Shown piece by piece: positions 44,177-53,962 of a stretch of DNA of 64,000 nucleotides. A program made the position numbers and the translations under genes. Within the stretch, counting starts at the first letter, position 1. Every line of letters begins with the position of its first letter. This DNA comes from Colwellia psychrerythraea (lineage in GTDB: Bacteria > Pseudomonadota > Gammaproteobacteria > Enterobacterales > Alteromonadaceae): the NCBI RefSeq assembly GCF_000764185.1, contig NZ_JQEC01000002.1:310001-374000 (forward strand), written 5' to 3'. Under the pieces are notes generated by a model that did not search any database, was not told where the DNA came from, and saw nothing but the letters and a program-made list of their open reading frames with translations.

Positions 44177-46366
44177 ATGCTTACCGTAAACAAAATACAC
44201 TTTGTACTTTTCTTGCTGTGCCTGCTATTCACGACGAGTAGTAATGCGAGAAATGCTGCTGTTGAAAAAAACAATTACTTGCTCCAAAAAATAGCCCAAG
44301 CACCACAATTAGAAAACCAAGAAAACCAAGATAACCAATGGATTCAATTACTTGAGCAACCTGGAAACAGCCAGCATTATTATCTTGCTAGCAAAGAAGG
44401 AAAGATTTATCAGCTAGAGCAAGATAATCCTAACGGTTCTTCTTTATTAGTCGATTTACAACAACGTTCGGCTAAAAATGCAATGTTAGTATTGAGCGCT
44501 TTTGCTCTACACCCAAATTTTTCACAACGTGATCAAAGCGGCTATGGTACTTTTTATACGGCTCACGTAGAAAAAACGCAAAAAGTCAATACAACTAAGC
44601 GTTTACAAGATTCAGCCATCTCCACGCCTCTCAATTATGATGCTATTGTCACTGAATGGAAATTAACCCAAGCTAAGCAAGTTAACATCTCAAGTCAACG
44701 TGAAGTATTGAGAATTGCTATCGCCAACATAAGCAATAATATTAGCCAATTGAGCTTTAATCCATACAGTAAGTCTTGGCATGATGATTTTGCTCAGCTC
44801 TATATTGCCCTTTCTCAAAGCCCCAAATTAATACAATATCCACTTTATTCTGGGGTTATCTTGCGTATTGATCCACAGGAAATTTCTACTGCTAGTTATA
44901 GCGTGCCTCATGGCAATCCTTTTTTCGCGAATAAAAGTATTGATGAAACAATTTATTTGCTTGGTGCTGGACAAATAAGGCAATTTATCTGGCCGGATAA
45001 ATATTCTAAAGCCTTGCTGATCTCACATATATATAACTTTAAAGACTCAATAAAAAATTGGTTATCTTATAGTTATGGTGGTGAAGATTGGCGGCTCTAT
45101 CCTCCTAAGAGTTATATATATCAACACAAGAAACTATTGGCTGCCAATAGCTTACTGGTATATCGAGGACAAAATGCGCCAGCTTTACGCAATAAACTAT
45201 TATTACTCTCGAAAAACAAACATCACTGGCAGCTCAGTTCACTAGCAAAAGACCATGCCACAACCAATATAAACAGACAAAAAGTACAAAAATTAAAATC
45301 GTCTCCTGAGTTAGAATGGCCGCTGCAGCAAGCCGCTTTACTCACTAACCAGCTAACACTCTTTCGTGATAATCGTGGTGAATTGCTTTTTTTCAATCGA
45401 GATTCCGGTGCAATATATCAATTATTTCAACAGGATATAACTCAAGGACAAGCTTATTTGCAGGCGAATGAAGAAAGTTCCATAAGTGGTTTTATGCTCT
45501 TTTTAGTTATTTTTTTTAGCCTACTTGGTGGCTATATTTATTACCAAGTTAACATTCAACAAAATTCCGCTAAATCATTGGTACGTAGAGAGTTCTCAAA
45601 CCTAACACTCACTGATGACAAATCAGGGTTAAATTTATTTAGACGACATCAACACGAGGCTGAAAAAGTACTAGCCTTGACTGATATCAAGCAGTGTCAA
45701 TTTTGGCTGGGTGATTTAGCCATCGAAACAATTAACACTACCCTTGGCCATGGCTTTAACGACCAAAAAGAACAAGCACTACGTAAGATTTTTCATAATG
45801 AACAAGTTGCTAAAATGGTAGATGGTAAAGTCCGCCGCATTAGCTTAACAATTAAAAGCAGCGAAAAAAATAAACAGGTCATTTGTTTATACCTACGAAA
45901 AGGCAGCGATAGAATAACTAAGAAGGGTTACTTTACCGTTGTCGAAGATGTTATTGATTGGTGTTGGCTAATAGCAAATACAATCAATGCTGAGTACACA
46001 GGTAAACGTATTTTTAAATCGAGTACTACTCCCGCAGAGATAGCCCAAACAGACCATAAAATCCATGACGATACCCCTTTGCATGCACAAGCCGCTATTA
46101 TTAGACCGGCTACTCACCCTAAGCCACTTATAAGTTCGTCTGACAACGAAGATAAGCCTGAGATAAAAGTCCCTCAAGATAAAATTGATGGTAAAACATC
46201 ACATGAACACCATGACAACAGCGCAATCGAGTCAGCCAAAGTGGAAACAGACTTAGTGAATGCCTTAGAAAAATTAGTTAAACTACAGCAACAAGGTTTT
46301 TTGACTGCGCAGGAGTTTGAGCAAGCAAAAACTAAACTGCTACACAGTTTAAATGAAACAGACTAA
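44177..46366 (+). CDS. Membrane protein with periplasmic beta-propeller-like domain and C-terminal SHOCT domain
   Basis: A 729-residue protein with a signal peptide (ending SSNARNA) and a large periplasmic domain to about residue 430 that resembles sorbosone-dehydrogenase-type propellers (FALHPNFSQRDQSGYGTFYTAH motif). A single membrane helix lies near residues 436-455. The cytoplasmic domain (residues about 470-620) is unrecognised, and after a charged linker a SHOCT-type helical hairpin ends the protein (LVNALEKLVKLQQQGFLTAQEFEQAKTKLL). No PQQ or sugar-oxidising residues are obvious, so an oxidase activity should not be assumed. The next gene begins 21 bases later. Confidence 0.65.
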   Translation: MLTVNKIHFVLFLLCLLFTTSSNARNAAVEKNNYLLQKIAQAPQLENQENQDNQWIQLLEQPGNSQHYYLASKEGKIYQLEQDNPNGSSLLVDLQQRSAKNAMLVLSAFALHPNFSQRDQSGYGTFYTAHVEKTQKVNTTKRLQDSAISTPLNYDAIVTEWKLTQAKQVNISSQREVLRIAIANISNNISQLSFNPYSKSWHDDFAQLYIALSQSPKLIQYPLYSGVILRIDPQEISTASYSVPHGNPFFANKSIDETIYLLGAGQIRQFIWPDKYSKALLISHIYNFKDSIKNWLSYSYGGEDWRLYPPKSYIYQHKKLLAANSLLVYRGQNAPALRNKLLLLSKNKHHWQLSSLAKDHATTNINRQKVQKLKSSPELEWPLQQAALLTNQLTLFRDNRGELLFFNRDSGAIYQLFQQDITQGQAYLQANEESSISGFMLFLVIFFSLLGGYIYYQVNIQQNSAKSLVRREFSNLTLTDDKSGLNLFRRHQHEAEKVLALTDIKQCQFWLGDLAIETINTTLGHGFNDQKEQALRKIFHNEQVAKMVDGKVRRISLTIKSSEKNKQVICLYLRKGSDRITKKGYFTVVEDVIDWCWLIANTINAEYTGKRIFKSSTTPAEIAQTDHKIHDDTPLHAQAAIIRPATHPKPLISSSDNEDKPEIKVPQDKIDGKTSHEHHDNSAIESAKVETDLVNALEKLVKLQQQGFLTAQEFEQAKTKLLHSLNETD

Positions 46367-46386
46367 TTAATTCACTTGGTATAACC

Positions 46387-47124
46387 ATGCTTTCAAAGTT
46401 TTTATCTTTTGCCTCGCACGCACGTACAACTAAAATATTGATGAGCCTCATTATGCTGACCATTATAGTGATAGCTTTGTATCAATGGTTGATTTATACC
46501 CCAGCAGACACAGCAACAATTACCAGTGTAGAAAGCAACTTTGATTTAAGTTTATGGACAATAACGCTAGTTGAGCAGTTTACTTGGCAACAAGAAGGCA
46601 GTTCAACGTACTTTAACAGCCTGCTACTGTTTGGCTTTTTATCGCTGGCAACCAGTATTGGCTTACCTAGACAAATTGCCGCTTTAGTTGCGGGTATTAA
46701 CTTAGGTGCTTTGGTCGGTATGATTATAGCAACATTAGCAACAACACTCGGCTGCTTCATCACCTTTAGTATCTCTCGTTATCTATTAAGCGCAAGAATT
46801 GCCCGTAAACATCCTAAAAAATTGGCAACATTATCAGCATTTTTGGCAGAACAAACCTTCTTAAAAGCGGTTGTTATTCGCATATTACCCTTGGGCAGTA
46901 ATTTTATCACCAATATAATTGCAGGAGTTAGCAAGGTCTCAATGCCTGCTTATGTCAGCGGTTCGTTTGTTGGTTTTATTCCACAGATGCTCATTTTTTC
47001 TCTGGCGGGCAGTGGTATACGATTAGGAGCACAAAATGAGCTTATAATTAGCGTGACATTATTTGTTATTGCGCTATTAATAAGCGCATATTTAGTTAAA
47101 AAACATAAAACTAAACAAGGTTAA
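46387..47124 (+). CDS. TVP38/TMEM64 (VTT-domain) membrane protein
   Basis: A 245-residue polytopic protein of the DedA/VTT superfamily. Its core reads GLPRQIAALVAGINLGALVGMI, then FSISRYL, RILPLGSNFITNIIAGVSKVSMPAYVSGSFVGFIPQ, as in TVP38 proteins. These are thought to move or scramble lipids across membranes. It is 21 bases after the SHOCT protein gene in the same orientation, so the two are probably co-transcribed. Confidence 0.85.
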   Translation: MLSKFLSFASHARTTKILMSLIMLTIIVIALYQWLIYTPADTATITSVESNFDLSLWTITLVEQFTWQQEGSSTYFNSLLLFGFLSLATSIGLPRQIAALVAGINLGALVGMIIATLATTLGCFITFSISRYLLSARIARKHPKKLATLSAFLAEQTFLKAVVIRILPLGSNFITNIIAGVSKVSMPAYVSGSFVGFIPQMLIFSLAGSGIRLGAQNELIISVTLFVIALLISAYLVKKHKTKQG

Positions 47125-47207
47125 ATCTAAGCAATGTGCATCTAAGTAAGCTTAACAGCGGCGAGTCATTATTCATCGCTATTTCAATAAGCTCATAACA
47201 GTAATTT

Positions 47208-47681
47208 CTATAGCAGTAAGCTTTGCTCAATTTTATGGTGAACATCAGTCGCATCGATCAAAGATTTAGCAGTGAGTTGCTCAACACTATAAACCTCAGT
47301 GCTTACGCCATACTTTTCACGAACTTTACGTAACAATAAATCGAAATCACCGTCTCCTGAAAGTAATATAACGGTATCAACATCCGCGGCGGCTTCCATA
47401 ATATCTATAGTGATACCTACATCCCAGTCACCTTTGGCCGAGCCATCGCGACGCTGGATAAAAGGTTTTAGTTTTACCTCAAAGCCAATATGTTTTAACG
47501 CTTTTTGGAATTTGTGCTGTTGATCATCACTACGTTGAATAGCGTAGGCATTGGCGACAGTAATATCGCCTTGCGCCATCAGCTCTTGCCACAATAAACG
47601 ATAATTAAACTGCTTAGAAAAAGCATCTCTGGTGGTGTAATAAATGTTTTGTACGTCAACAAATACTGCTATTTTTTTCAA
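47208..47681 (-). CDS. NYN-domain protein (LabA/DUF88 family)
   Basis: A 157-residue PIN-like nuclease-fold protein. The acidic residues expected for metal binding are in VFVDVQNIYY, KGDWDVGITIDIM and ILLSGDGDFDLLLRKV. LabA-like proteins are thought to act on RNA. The gene is complete and single, convergent with the membrane protein gene. Confidence 0.9.
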   Translation of the reverse strand: MKKIAVFVDVQNIYYTTRDAFSKQFNYRLLWQELMAQGDITVANAYAIQRSDDQQHKFQKALKHIGFEVKLKPFIQRRDGSAKGDWDVGITIDIMEAAADVDTVILLSGDGDFDLLLRKVREKYGVSTEVYSVEQLTAKSLIDATDVHHKIEQSLLL

Positions 47682-47867
47682 AATTATCCCTTACGCTTTA
47701 GCCAATAAAAAAGGCACTAAATAGCACCTTTTATGGAAAATAAATTAACTCCCCCTGTTTACCTAATGTTACCCCATTACGACCCTTAACATAGCTAACA
47801 GTCAACACACTATTTATTCACTTATTTAAAGATATACTTTAATATTCGACCATAATTTTCGATAAAA

Positions 47868-48293
47868 CTAATCTGTTGAGTCTACATTATCATCAATGGT
47901 TGGCATTGATAAAGCAATAGTGGGTACAACATAATCGAGGGTATCACCGGTAACAGTAAATGATGCTACATTACTCATTGAACAATCTTCATCAATACAT
48001 ACACTGACTTGTAAGTCATGCTGACCAACAGTAAAATTGGCTGTACAACTACTCGACTGACTAATTTGTCCTTGCGGTGTTAAGTTGCCCTTACATACCT
48101 CTACCTGATTGTCAGTTAGGTACCATGAGTCCCCATTCATTCCCCACCACATATCCCAATCAATCTTTACTGCTTCTCCATTTTCAACTTGCCCGGGCAG
48201 CCATGCGATACTTGCTATACCAGGTGCAGCGTAGCTGGGTGTAGCTATAAAAAAAAACATACAAACTACTAAAATGACTCTAGTAAGATTCAT
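47868..48293 (-). CDS. Secreted orphan chitinase-A-type N-terminal domain protein
   Basis: A 141-residue exported protein starting at 48293 (GAGGGGG upstream; signal peptide ends SYAAPG). The mature sequence matches the fibronectin-like N-terminal domain of ChiA chitinases: PGIASIAWLPGQ, VKIDWDMWWGMNGDSWYL, CTANFTVGQHDLQVSVCIDEDCSMSN. In ChiA this domain guides chitin chains to a GH18 catalytic domain. Here the frame ends about 20 residues after the domain, and no catalytic domain follows downstream. It may bind chitin alone or be the surviving piece of a larger gene. Confidence 0.7.
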   Translation of the reverse strand: MNLTRVILVVCMFFFIATPSYAAPGIASIAWLPGQVENGEAVKIDWDMWWGMNGDSWYLTDNQVEVCKGNLTPQGQISQSSSCTANFTVGQHDLQVSVCIDEDCSMSNVASFTVTGDTLDYVVPTIALSMPTIDDNVDSTD

Positions 48294-48688
48294 ATAATCC
48301 CCCTCATTTATTATTATTTTTATAGAGATAAAAGTCATATTTTTTATGATGTAGACAGCATTACGATATGTTCTTTTATTGTACATAAAACCTAACACGC
48401 TACAAACAACCATGTCAAACATCCCGGCAATCTCAGCCGCTTGGGGCTGAATTCCACATTGAGTTAGACTGTATTTTAGAGGCTAGCTAAGGTGACTTAT
48501 TTAGTCCTATTTATTTGATACTTTAAAATACAATTACTTATATTTTTCAATGTGATTTCCTAATAGCAAAGCTCTAAAATGCATTATCTTCAGCCCACTA
48601 CCTCTTTGCTTACAAACCAAGACAATTTTAAATAATGATGTTAAAATCTCCTTTTATAGCTGTTAATGACTAATCCGAGCAATACAAA
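48294..48688. other. Divergent intergenic region, one small hairpin
   Basis: 395 bases between the divergent chitin-binding-like and plsB genes. TCAGCC/GGCTGA (48433-48450) forms a short hairpin. No gene is supported. Confidence 0.4.
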
Positions 48689-51124
48689 ATGTTGGCCTTA
48701 CGTTCTTTTTTCTATTTATTTTTAAAACTCCCGCTTAAGTTACTGGTTCGCTACAAAATCATTACAGACAGCCAAAGCATAACTGAACAACCAAATAAAC
48801 CAATTTTTTACATTGTTCGCCACAAGTCAGCATCTGACTTACTGACCCTGCAAAATGCTTGTAAAAAGCAAAACCTGCCAGACCCTTTAGGGCAAGTAAG
48901 CATAAACGGAAAAATTTTTAATCGCATCTTATGCTTGACGAAACCGACACCAATTTTCTCATGGCGAAAGGCCAGCCAAACAACAGCAACCAACCAAGGT
49001 TTAGAGCTTTTAAATCAACATGCTATTGATGAAAATCTAGATGCTAAATTAATTCCCGCCAATCTAATTTGGGGAAGAACGCCAACTAAAGAACGTAAGA
49101 ATCTTAATATTGGTACCTTAATAGCAGATCAAGAGTCACCAAGTTGGATACGTAAGTTCTTTATCGTACTTTTTTTAGGTCGTGATACCTTAGTGCGTTT
49201 TAGTGAAGCTTTCTCTTTTAGAAATATCTCTGATAATCACGGTACAGATGAAATTGCCGCTCATAAATTCTTACGGGTTGCTCGCTTTCATTTTCATCGT
49301 CAAACGATTGCGGCTAAAGGCCCGAGACTAATGCATCGAAAGCAAATGTTTACCGCCTTATTTGCCACTCCCTCGATCAAGCGCATGATCTGTGATGAAG
49401 CAAAAAGTAAAAAAACATCTGAAGCTGAAGTTAAAAAGCAAGCACTCGCCATCATGAATGAGATTGCTGGCGACTACAGTGTTTCTTGGGTACGTTTTGG
49501 TGAGATTATTTTACATTGGTTATGGGCGCGTTTGTACAGCGCCATTAACGTCAGTAATGCCAAAGTATTACGTAAATTAGCGCAAGATGGTCATGAAATC
49601 ATTTATGTACCATGTCACCGCAGCCACATGGATTATTTATTGCTTTCTTATGTGATTTTGCAAGAAGGCCTAGTTATGCCACGCATTGCTGCGGGTATAA
49701 ACTTAAACTTTTGGCCTGCTGGCACGGTATTTAGAAAAGGTGGTGCTTTTTTCATTCGCCGTAGTTTTGGTGGTAACCGTTTATATTCCACTATTTTCCG
49801 TGAATATTTAGGGCTATTATTTGAACGTGGTTATGGCGTTAAATACTACACTGAAGGCGGTCGTAGCCGTACAGGTAGAGTTTTATCACCGAAAACAGGC
49901 ATGTTAGCGATGACCATTCAAAGCTTGTTGCGGGGCATTGATAGACCATTAACTTTAGTGCCTGTTTATTTAGGTTATGAACACGTAATGGAAGTAGGTA
50001 CCTACCACAAAGAATTAAGTGGCGGCGAGAAAAAAGGCGAGTCAATGTTCGGCGTACTAAAAGCCATAAAGAGCCTACGTAACTATGGCAATGGTTATGT
50101 AAACTTTGGCGAGCCAATGAACATTAACGAGTTTTTAAATAAACAAGTACCTGACTGGAAAGACGCAATTGATCCTATTGATCCGCAAAAGCCTAGCTGG
50201 TTAACCCCTACGGTAAATGTACTTGCTGAACAAGTGATGGAAAACATCAATAAAAGTGCTGCTTTAAACGGCGTAGCTTTAATTGCCTTGATATTACATG
50301 CCAGCAAAAATAAAGCATTGTCTAAAGTAGAGTTAGAAAATCAGCTCGATTTTTTCTTAAACTTACAACGCCAGGCACCCTTTAGTGATCAGCTGACCAT
50401 TCCCGAAGAAACTGGTGCACAACTGCTGACACACGTCATTTCACTTAATAAAGTAACTATCACAGAAGATAGCTTTGGTAGTTTAGTATCACTTTCTGAT
50501 ACAGCAAAACTCGAAATGCGCTATTACCGCAATAATATTTTGCATACTTTTGTGCTACCGGCACTTATTTGTCGTTTACTTGATAGGCACAACAAAATCA
50601 ATCAGGATGAGTTAGTACTTAAAGTACAAGCATTAATGGCCTTGCTCAAAGAAGATTTATATTTGTATCAAGACGCTGAACAAGTTGCCAAGCAAGTTCA
50701 TCAGGTATTGGCCGTGTTACAAACAAATGATACAGCTAAACTAAGCAAAGCTGGCTTTTGGTCATTAACCGACGAGGTTGAGCTACTTAGCCAAGTCCAT
50801 GCCTTAGCAGAATGTGTTGATGAAAGTCTACAACGCTTAGCCATTATCACCTCACTAACTAGCCGTTTAGCCCCCTTAAGTAAGCGTGACTTAGAAACTA
50901 AGGTAGTAGCCATTGCCAAGCGATTATCGGTATTAAACAATATTAACGCGCCTGAATTTACCGATAAACGAGCTCAGTCAACGTTAATCGGTAGTATACG
51001 TGAGCAAGGTTATATTAAATTGAATGATGATGGTTTACTTATCGCCAGCGATACCATGACTGACATAAAAGCCACCATCATTAATCTAGTTGATATTGAA
51101 GTTTTGCAAAGTATTGCCCGCTAA
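48689..51124 (+). CDS. plsB: Glycerol-3-phosphate 1-O-acyltransferase PlsB
   Basis: An 811-residue membrane-associated acyltransferase that makes lysophosphatidate, the first step of phospholipid synthesis. The acyltransferase motif CHRSHMDYLLL supplies the HX4D pair (His310, Asp315), followed by NFWPAGTVFRKGGAFFIRRSF, YYTEGGRSRTGR and LVPVYLGYE. The length and domain order equal E. coli PlsB. It has its own terminator. Confidence 0.97.
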   Translation: MLALRSFFYLFLKLPLKLLVRYKIITDSQSITEQPNKPIFYIVRHKSASDLLTLQNACKKQNLPDPLGQVSINGKIFNRILCLTKPTPIFSWRKASQTTATNQGLELLNQHAIDENLDAKLIPANLIWGRTPTKERKNLNIGTLIADQESPSWIRKFFIVLFLGRDTLVRFSEAFSFRNISDNHGTDEIAAHKFLRVARFHFHRQTIAAKGPRLMHRKQMFTALFATPSIKRMICDEAKSKKTSEAEVKKQALAIMNEIAGDYSVSWVRFGEIILHWLWARLYSAINVSNAKVLRKLAQDGHEIIYVPCHRSHMDYLLLSYVILQEGLVMPRIAAGINLNFWPAGTVFRKGGAFFIRRSFGGNRLYSTIFREYLGLLFERGYGVKYYTEGGRSRTGRVLSPKTGMLAMTIQSLLRGIDRPLTLVPVYLGYEHVMEVGTYHKELSGGEKKGESMFGVLKAIKSLRNYGNGYVNFGEPMNINEFLNKQVPDWKDAIDPIDPQKPSWLTPTVNVLAEQVMENINKSAALNGVALIALILHASKNKALSKVELENQLDFFLNLQRQAPFSDQLTIPEETGAQLLTHVISLNKVTITEDSFGSLVSLSDTAKLEMRYYRNNILHTFVLPALICRLLDRHNKINQDELVLKVQALMALLKEDLYLYQDAEQVAKQVHQVLAVLQTNDTAKLSKAGFWSLTDEVELLSQVHALAECVDESLQRLAIITSLTSRLAPLSKRDLETKVVAIAKRLSVLNNINAPEFTDKRAQSTLIGSIREQGYIKLNDDGLLIASDTMTDIKATIINLVDIEVLQSIAR

Positions 51125-51150
51125 ATATTCAAACGCTATTTGAACCATAA

Positions 51151-51188
51151 AAAACGCCACAGTGTATTGAACCAGTGGTGTTTTTTTT
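51151..51188 (+). terminator. Intrinsic terminator of plsB
   Basis: AAAACGCCAC (51151-51160) pairs with GTGGTGTTTT (51175-51184) with one G-U pair, followed by TTTT through 51188. Confidence 0.85.
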
Positions 51189-51231
51189 GGTCTATAGTCG
51201 TACTAATTAAAACTAAAAGAATAAATACACT

Positions 51232-52047
51232 GTGTTAAAGGGAACTTACACTACAATTATTGTTTCTGTATTACTGCACTTAATTTTATTATTTGCATTA
51301 ACTTATGGCTCAATAAATCCCCCTAAGGTTATCAAACGAGATAAACCTAAAGTCACTTCAATTAAGAGCTTCTTGTATTCTGCGCCCAAGAAAACAATAG
51401 CTAAGAAATCCGTGCCGAAAATAATTACTACTGAACAAGTTATCGCGGAAATAAAGCCTCCGAAAAAGACTGCTGCTAAACAGGTTGTACCCAAAAAGGA
51501 AATAATCACAAAGCCTACCAATGATTCTCAGCCAAAGGTAACAGCTAAAGTAGCATCTACTAAGGTAGTCTCAGAACCTGCAATAGCACCTATAATTAAG
51601 CCACCACCAGCACAAGTCACTAATGCTGTAAAAAGCGACACGGTAACCACTAAAAATAAAGTAGCTGGTGCTAGTCGAGGTGGTTTTTCTAGTTATGATC
51701 GTTTATCACGGCTTAGGAACAAGCTGGCTAACCAGCAGCGCGATCAAGCTTTTGTCGAGTTAACACAAAAGCGTTCAGCATCAGGCATGGATGGTGATCC
51801 TTTCCCTGTACCAAAGACCCTAGTGCCACTGACAATTGATCAACAATACAAACTTAATACCAGTCAATCTCATGTAGGGTCAATCACCAAAAATGATAAC
51901 GGTACCTGTACAATTCATCGAGAACAGATACTTGGCAGCCCTGTTGAGGCTTCAACATCTTATTTTGCTTGTGGTGAAAGTAAATTTGATAAAAGTTTTA
52001 GGCAGCACATGCAGAAGGTACAAGCGAAACTTCCTATTAGGCGTTAA
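51232..52047 (+). CDS. TonB/TolA-like anchored periplasmic protein, unknown function
   Basis: A 271-residue protein starting at GTG 51232. One N-terminal membrane helix (YTTIIVSVLLHLILLFAL) is followed by a Lys/Pro/Ala-rich extended region to about residue 140, as in TonB and TolA. The C-terminal part (residues 150-271) has a short folded domain with two Cys (CTIHRE, FACGES) that does not look like a TonB C-terminal domain. It probably spans the periplasm. No ExbB/ExbD genes are nearby. Confidence 0.6.
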   Translation: MLKGTYTTIIVSVLLHLILLFALTYGSINPPKVIKRDKPKVTSIKSFLYSAPKKTIAKKSVPKIITTEQVIAEIKPPKKTAAKQVVPKKEIITKPTNDSQPKVTAKVASTKVVSEPAIAPIIKPPPAQVTNAVKSDTVTTKNKVAGASRGGFSSYDRLSRLRNKLANQQRDQAFVELTQKRSASGMDGDPFPVPKTLVPLTIDQQYKLNTSQSHVGSITKNDNGTCTIHREQILGSPVEASTSYFACGESKFDKSFRQHMQKVQAKLPIRR

Positions 52048-52057
52048 AGTCTAACGC

Positions 52058-53962
52058 TTATTGGCTCTTTTCTCTCAATAAAGCAATAAAATCTGCTTGG
52101 GCAACTGGTTTAGACCAAAAGTAACCCTGCCCCATATCACAACCTAATTCGGCCAAAATATTTGCAGTAGCTTTATCCTCGATGCCTTCTGCTACATTGG
52201 TAATGCTTAAACTTTTACTCATACCTATTATCGCTTTAACAATCTGCAGTTCATTACTTGAGTGACAGATATTTTTAACAAAAGAACGGTCTAATTTAAG
52301 TGTGCAAACATTAAATTTTGTTAGATAACCTAGATTTGAATAACCAGTACCAAAGTCATCAATCGCAAACGAAATACCAAATGAGCGCAACTCATTTATT
52401 TGCTTCTGAATATAATTGATATCATCCATCAGCATTGATTCAGTAAGTTCTAATTCTAAAAAATGTGCCGGTAAGTTAGCTTGATGTAAGGCACTCATGG
52501 TGTATGTTGACAGGTTACCGCGTTTAAAATCTTCTGCCGATAAATTTACCGCAATACATAATTTATTGAATCCTAGCTGATGCCACTCTTTGCAGGCAAT
52601 AACTGATTGATCAATAACCCAATGAGTTATGTCAGTTATTACCCCGGCTTGTTCCGCTAATGGAATAAATACCGTTGGAGGTATGAAGCCGTGTTCTGGA
52701 CTAATCCAGCGTATTAAAGCTTCTGCACCTGTTATTTGCTCTGTTGCTAAGTCTATTTTAGGCTGAAAATGTAAAACTAATTCATTATTATCAATGGCGC
52801 TTTTTAAATCTTTGGTAAGTTGTAGTTTTTCTTGCTCTTGCACTGCCATTGCTTGATCAAAAAAGCTAAAATCAACTTTTTTATCTTCACCTCTTGCATG
52901 CATAGCTAAATGCGAATTATGTCTTAACTCTTCCATCGTACTACCGTCAAAAGGCGCAAGCGCAATACCAATATCAGGCTGTAAAGCAACGTCGAAGTCA
53001 GTAACATGAAATATTTTTGCGCAAGCTTGATGTACTTTTTCGGTAAATTTACTGATGCCCCTATAATCCTTGGACTGCTTTAAGATAACAAATTCATTTT
53101 GTTGAAACCTATATATAACCGCCTTATCGTTGGCAAAAGTCACCAGTCGTTTAGCCATGACTTTAATTGATTCATCACAAATCTTATGGCTATAATTCAT
53201 TTTAATTGCATGTAAATTACTAATATTCAAGGTAATAAAAGCTAAGATATCCCCTGAAGATCTTTCTTGTTTTAATTTTTTTTCAAGATCAGTTTTACAA
53301 GCGTTTTCATTGGGTAGCTGAGTTAACTGATCAAATCGACTACGCTGTCTTAATTGGCTAATAGCTAATTCGAGCGAAGCATTTTTTTGTAATATTCTTT
53401 TAAATCGTTCCCTTATATCCGCAAAGATAAAAAATACACCCACCGAAAAAAAAGTCAATATGATGATATAGCTAAAGACACGCCCCCACAGAGAAAACGC
53501 TTCAAAGGGTAATGCAGAGATCAATAAATTTTGCTGTTGGGCAAAAGCAAAAAAACATAAAGCACCAACAAGGTAGCTATATAAAGAGATAAAAATTAGC
53601 TTACCTGATAAAACTATGGCGAGCATTAATAAGCAGGGAAAGCCAAAAATAATAGTATCAAAAACACCATTACCTAACCAACAAGCGTAAGTAATAAACA
53701 CCGCGATAGACCACAATACCATGCCGGATATAACACTGCAGGTATCTGGTGAAGCCCAAAAATAAAAAGCCAATAAAATGGCAATCGATAAAGCCATCGC
53801 TAAAGCCAATACAGATTGACCACTAAAAAATAATTCACTCATGAGTAACAAACATAAAATAGTAAGCAATATCTTCAATGTTAACCTAAGGCGGTGAACT
53901 CGCGCTGTAGCAGAAAATAGCGTGATTGAAGAGCGACTTACTTTACTAGATTGCGCAATCAT
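52058..53962 (-). CDS. Membrane GGDEF-EAL protein with degenerate GGDEF (probable c-di-GMP phosphodiesterase)
   Basis: A 634-residue protein with about six N-terminal membrane helices (residues 30-180) and a short coiled coil. In the GGDEF domain the signature is replaced by QQNEF near residue 288, so cyclase activity is unlikely. The EAL domain (about residues 375-630) keeps AEALIRW, ELTESMLMDD, DDFGTGYSNLGYL and KLDRSFVKNI, and should be an active phosphodiesterase. It is the last gene of a four-gene operon, overlapping the preceding diguanylate cyclase by one base. A cyclase-phosphodiesterase pair controlled by one sensor set is likely. Confidence 0.9.
   Translation of the reverse strand: MIAQSSKVSRSSITLFSATARVHRLRLTLKILLTILCLLLMSELFFSGQSVLALAMALSIAILLAFYFWASPDTCSVISGMVLWSIAVFITYACWLGNGVFDTIIFGFPCLLMLAIVLSGKLIFISLYSYLVGALCFFAFAQQQNLLISALPFEAFSLWGRVFSYIIILTFFSVGVFFIFADIRERFKRILQKNASLELAISQLRQRSRFDQLTQLPNENACKTDLEKKLKQERSSGDILAFITLNISNLHAIKMNYSHKICDESIKVMAKRLVTFANDKAVIYRFQQNEFVILKQSKDYRGISKFTEKVHQACAKIFHVTDFDVALQPDIGIALAPFDGSTMEELRHNSHLAMHARGEDKKVDFSFFDQAMAVQEQEKLQLTKDLKSAIDNNELVLHFQPKIDLATEQITGAEALIRWISPEHGFIPPTVFIPLAEQAGVITDITHWVIDQSVIACKEWHQLGFNKLCIAVNLSAEDFKRGNLSTYTMSALHQANLPAHFLELELTESMLMDDINYIQKQINELRSFGISFAIDDFGTGYSNLGYLTKFNVCTLKLDRSFVKNICHSSNELQIVKAIIGMSKSLSITNVAEGIEDKATANILAELGCDMGQGYFWSKPVAQADFIALLREKSQ

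Noticed and set aside
44177..46366. PQQ-dependent sugar dehydrogenase
   Set aside because: Only the propeller-like wording is similar; the membrane helix, unknown cytoplasmic domain and SHOCT end, and the absence of visible cofactor residues, argue against calling an enzyme.
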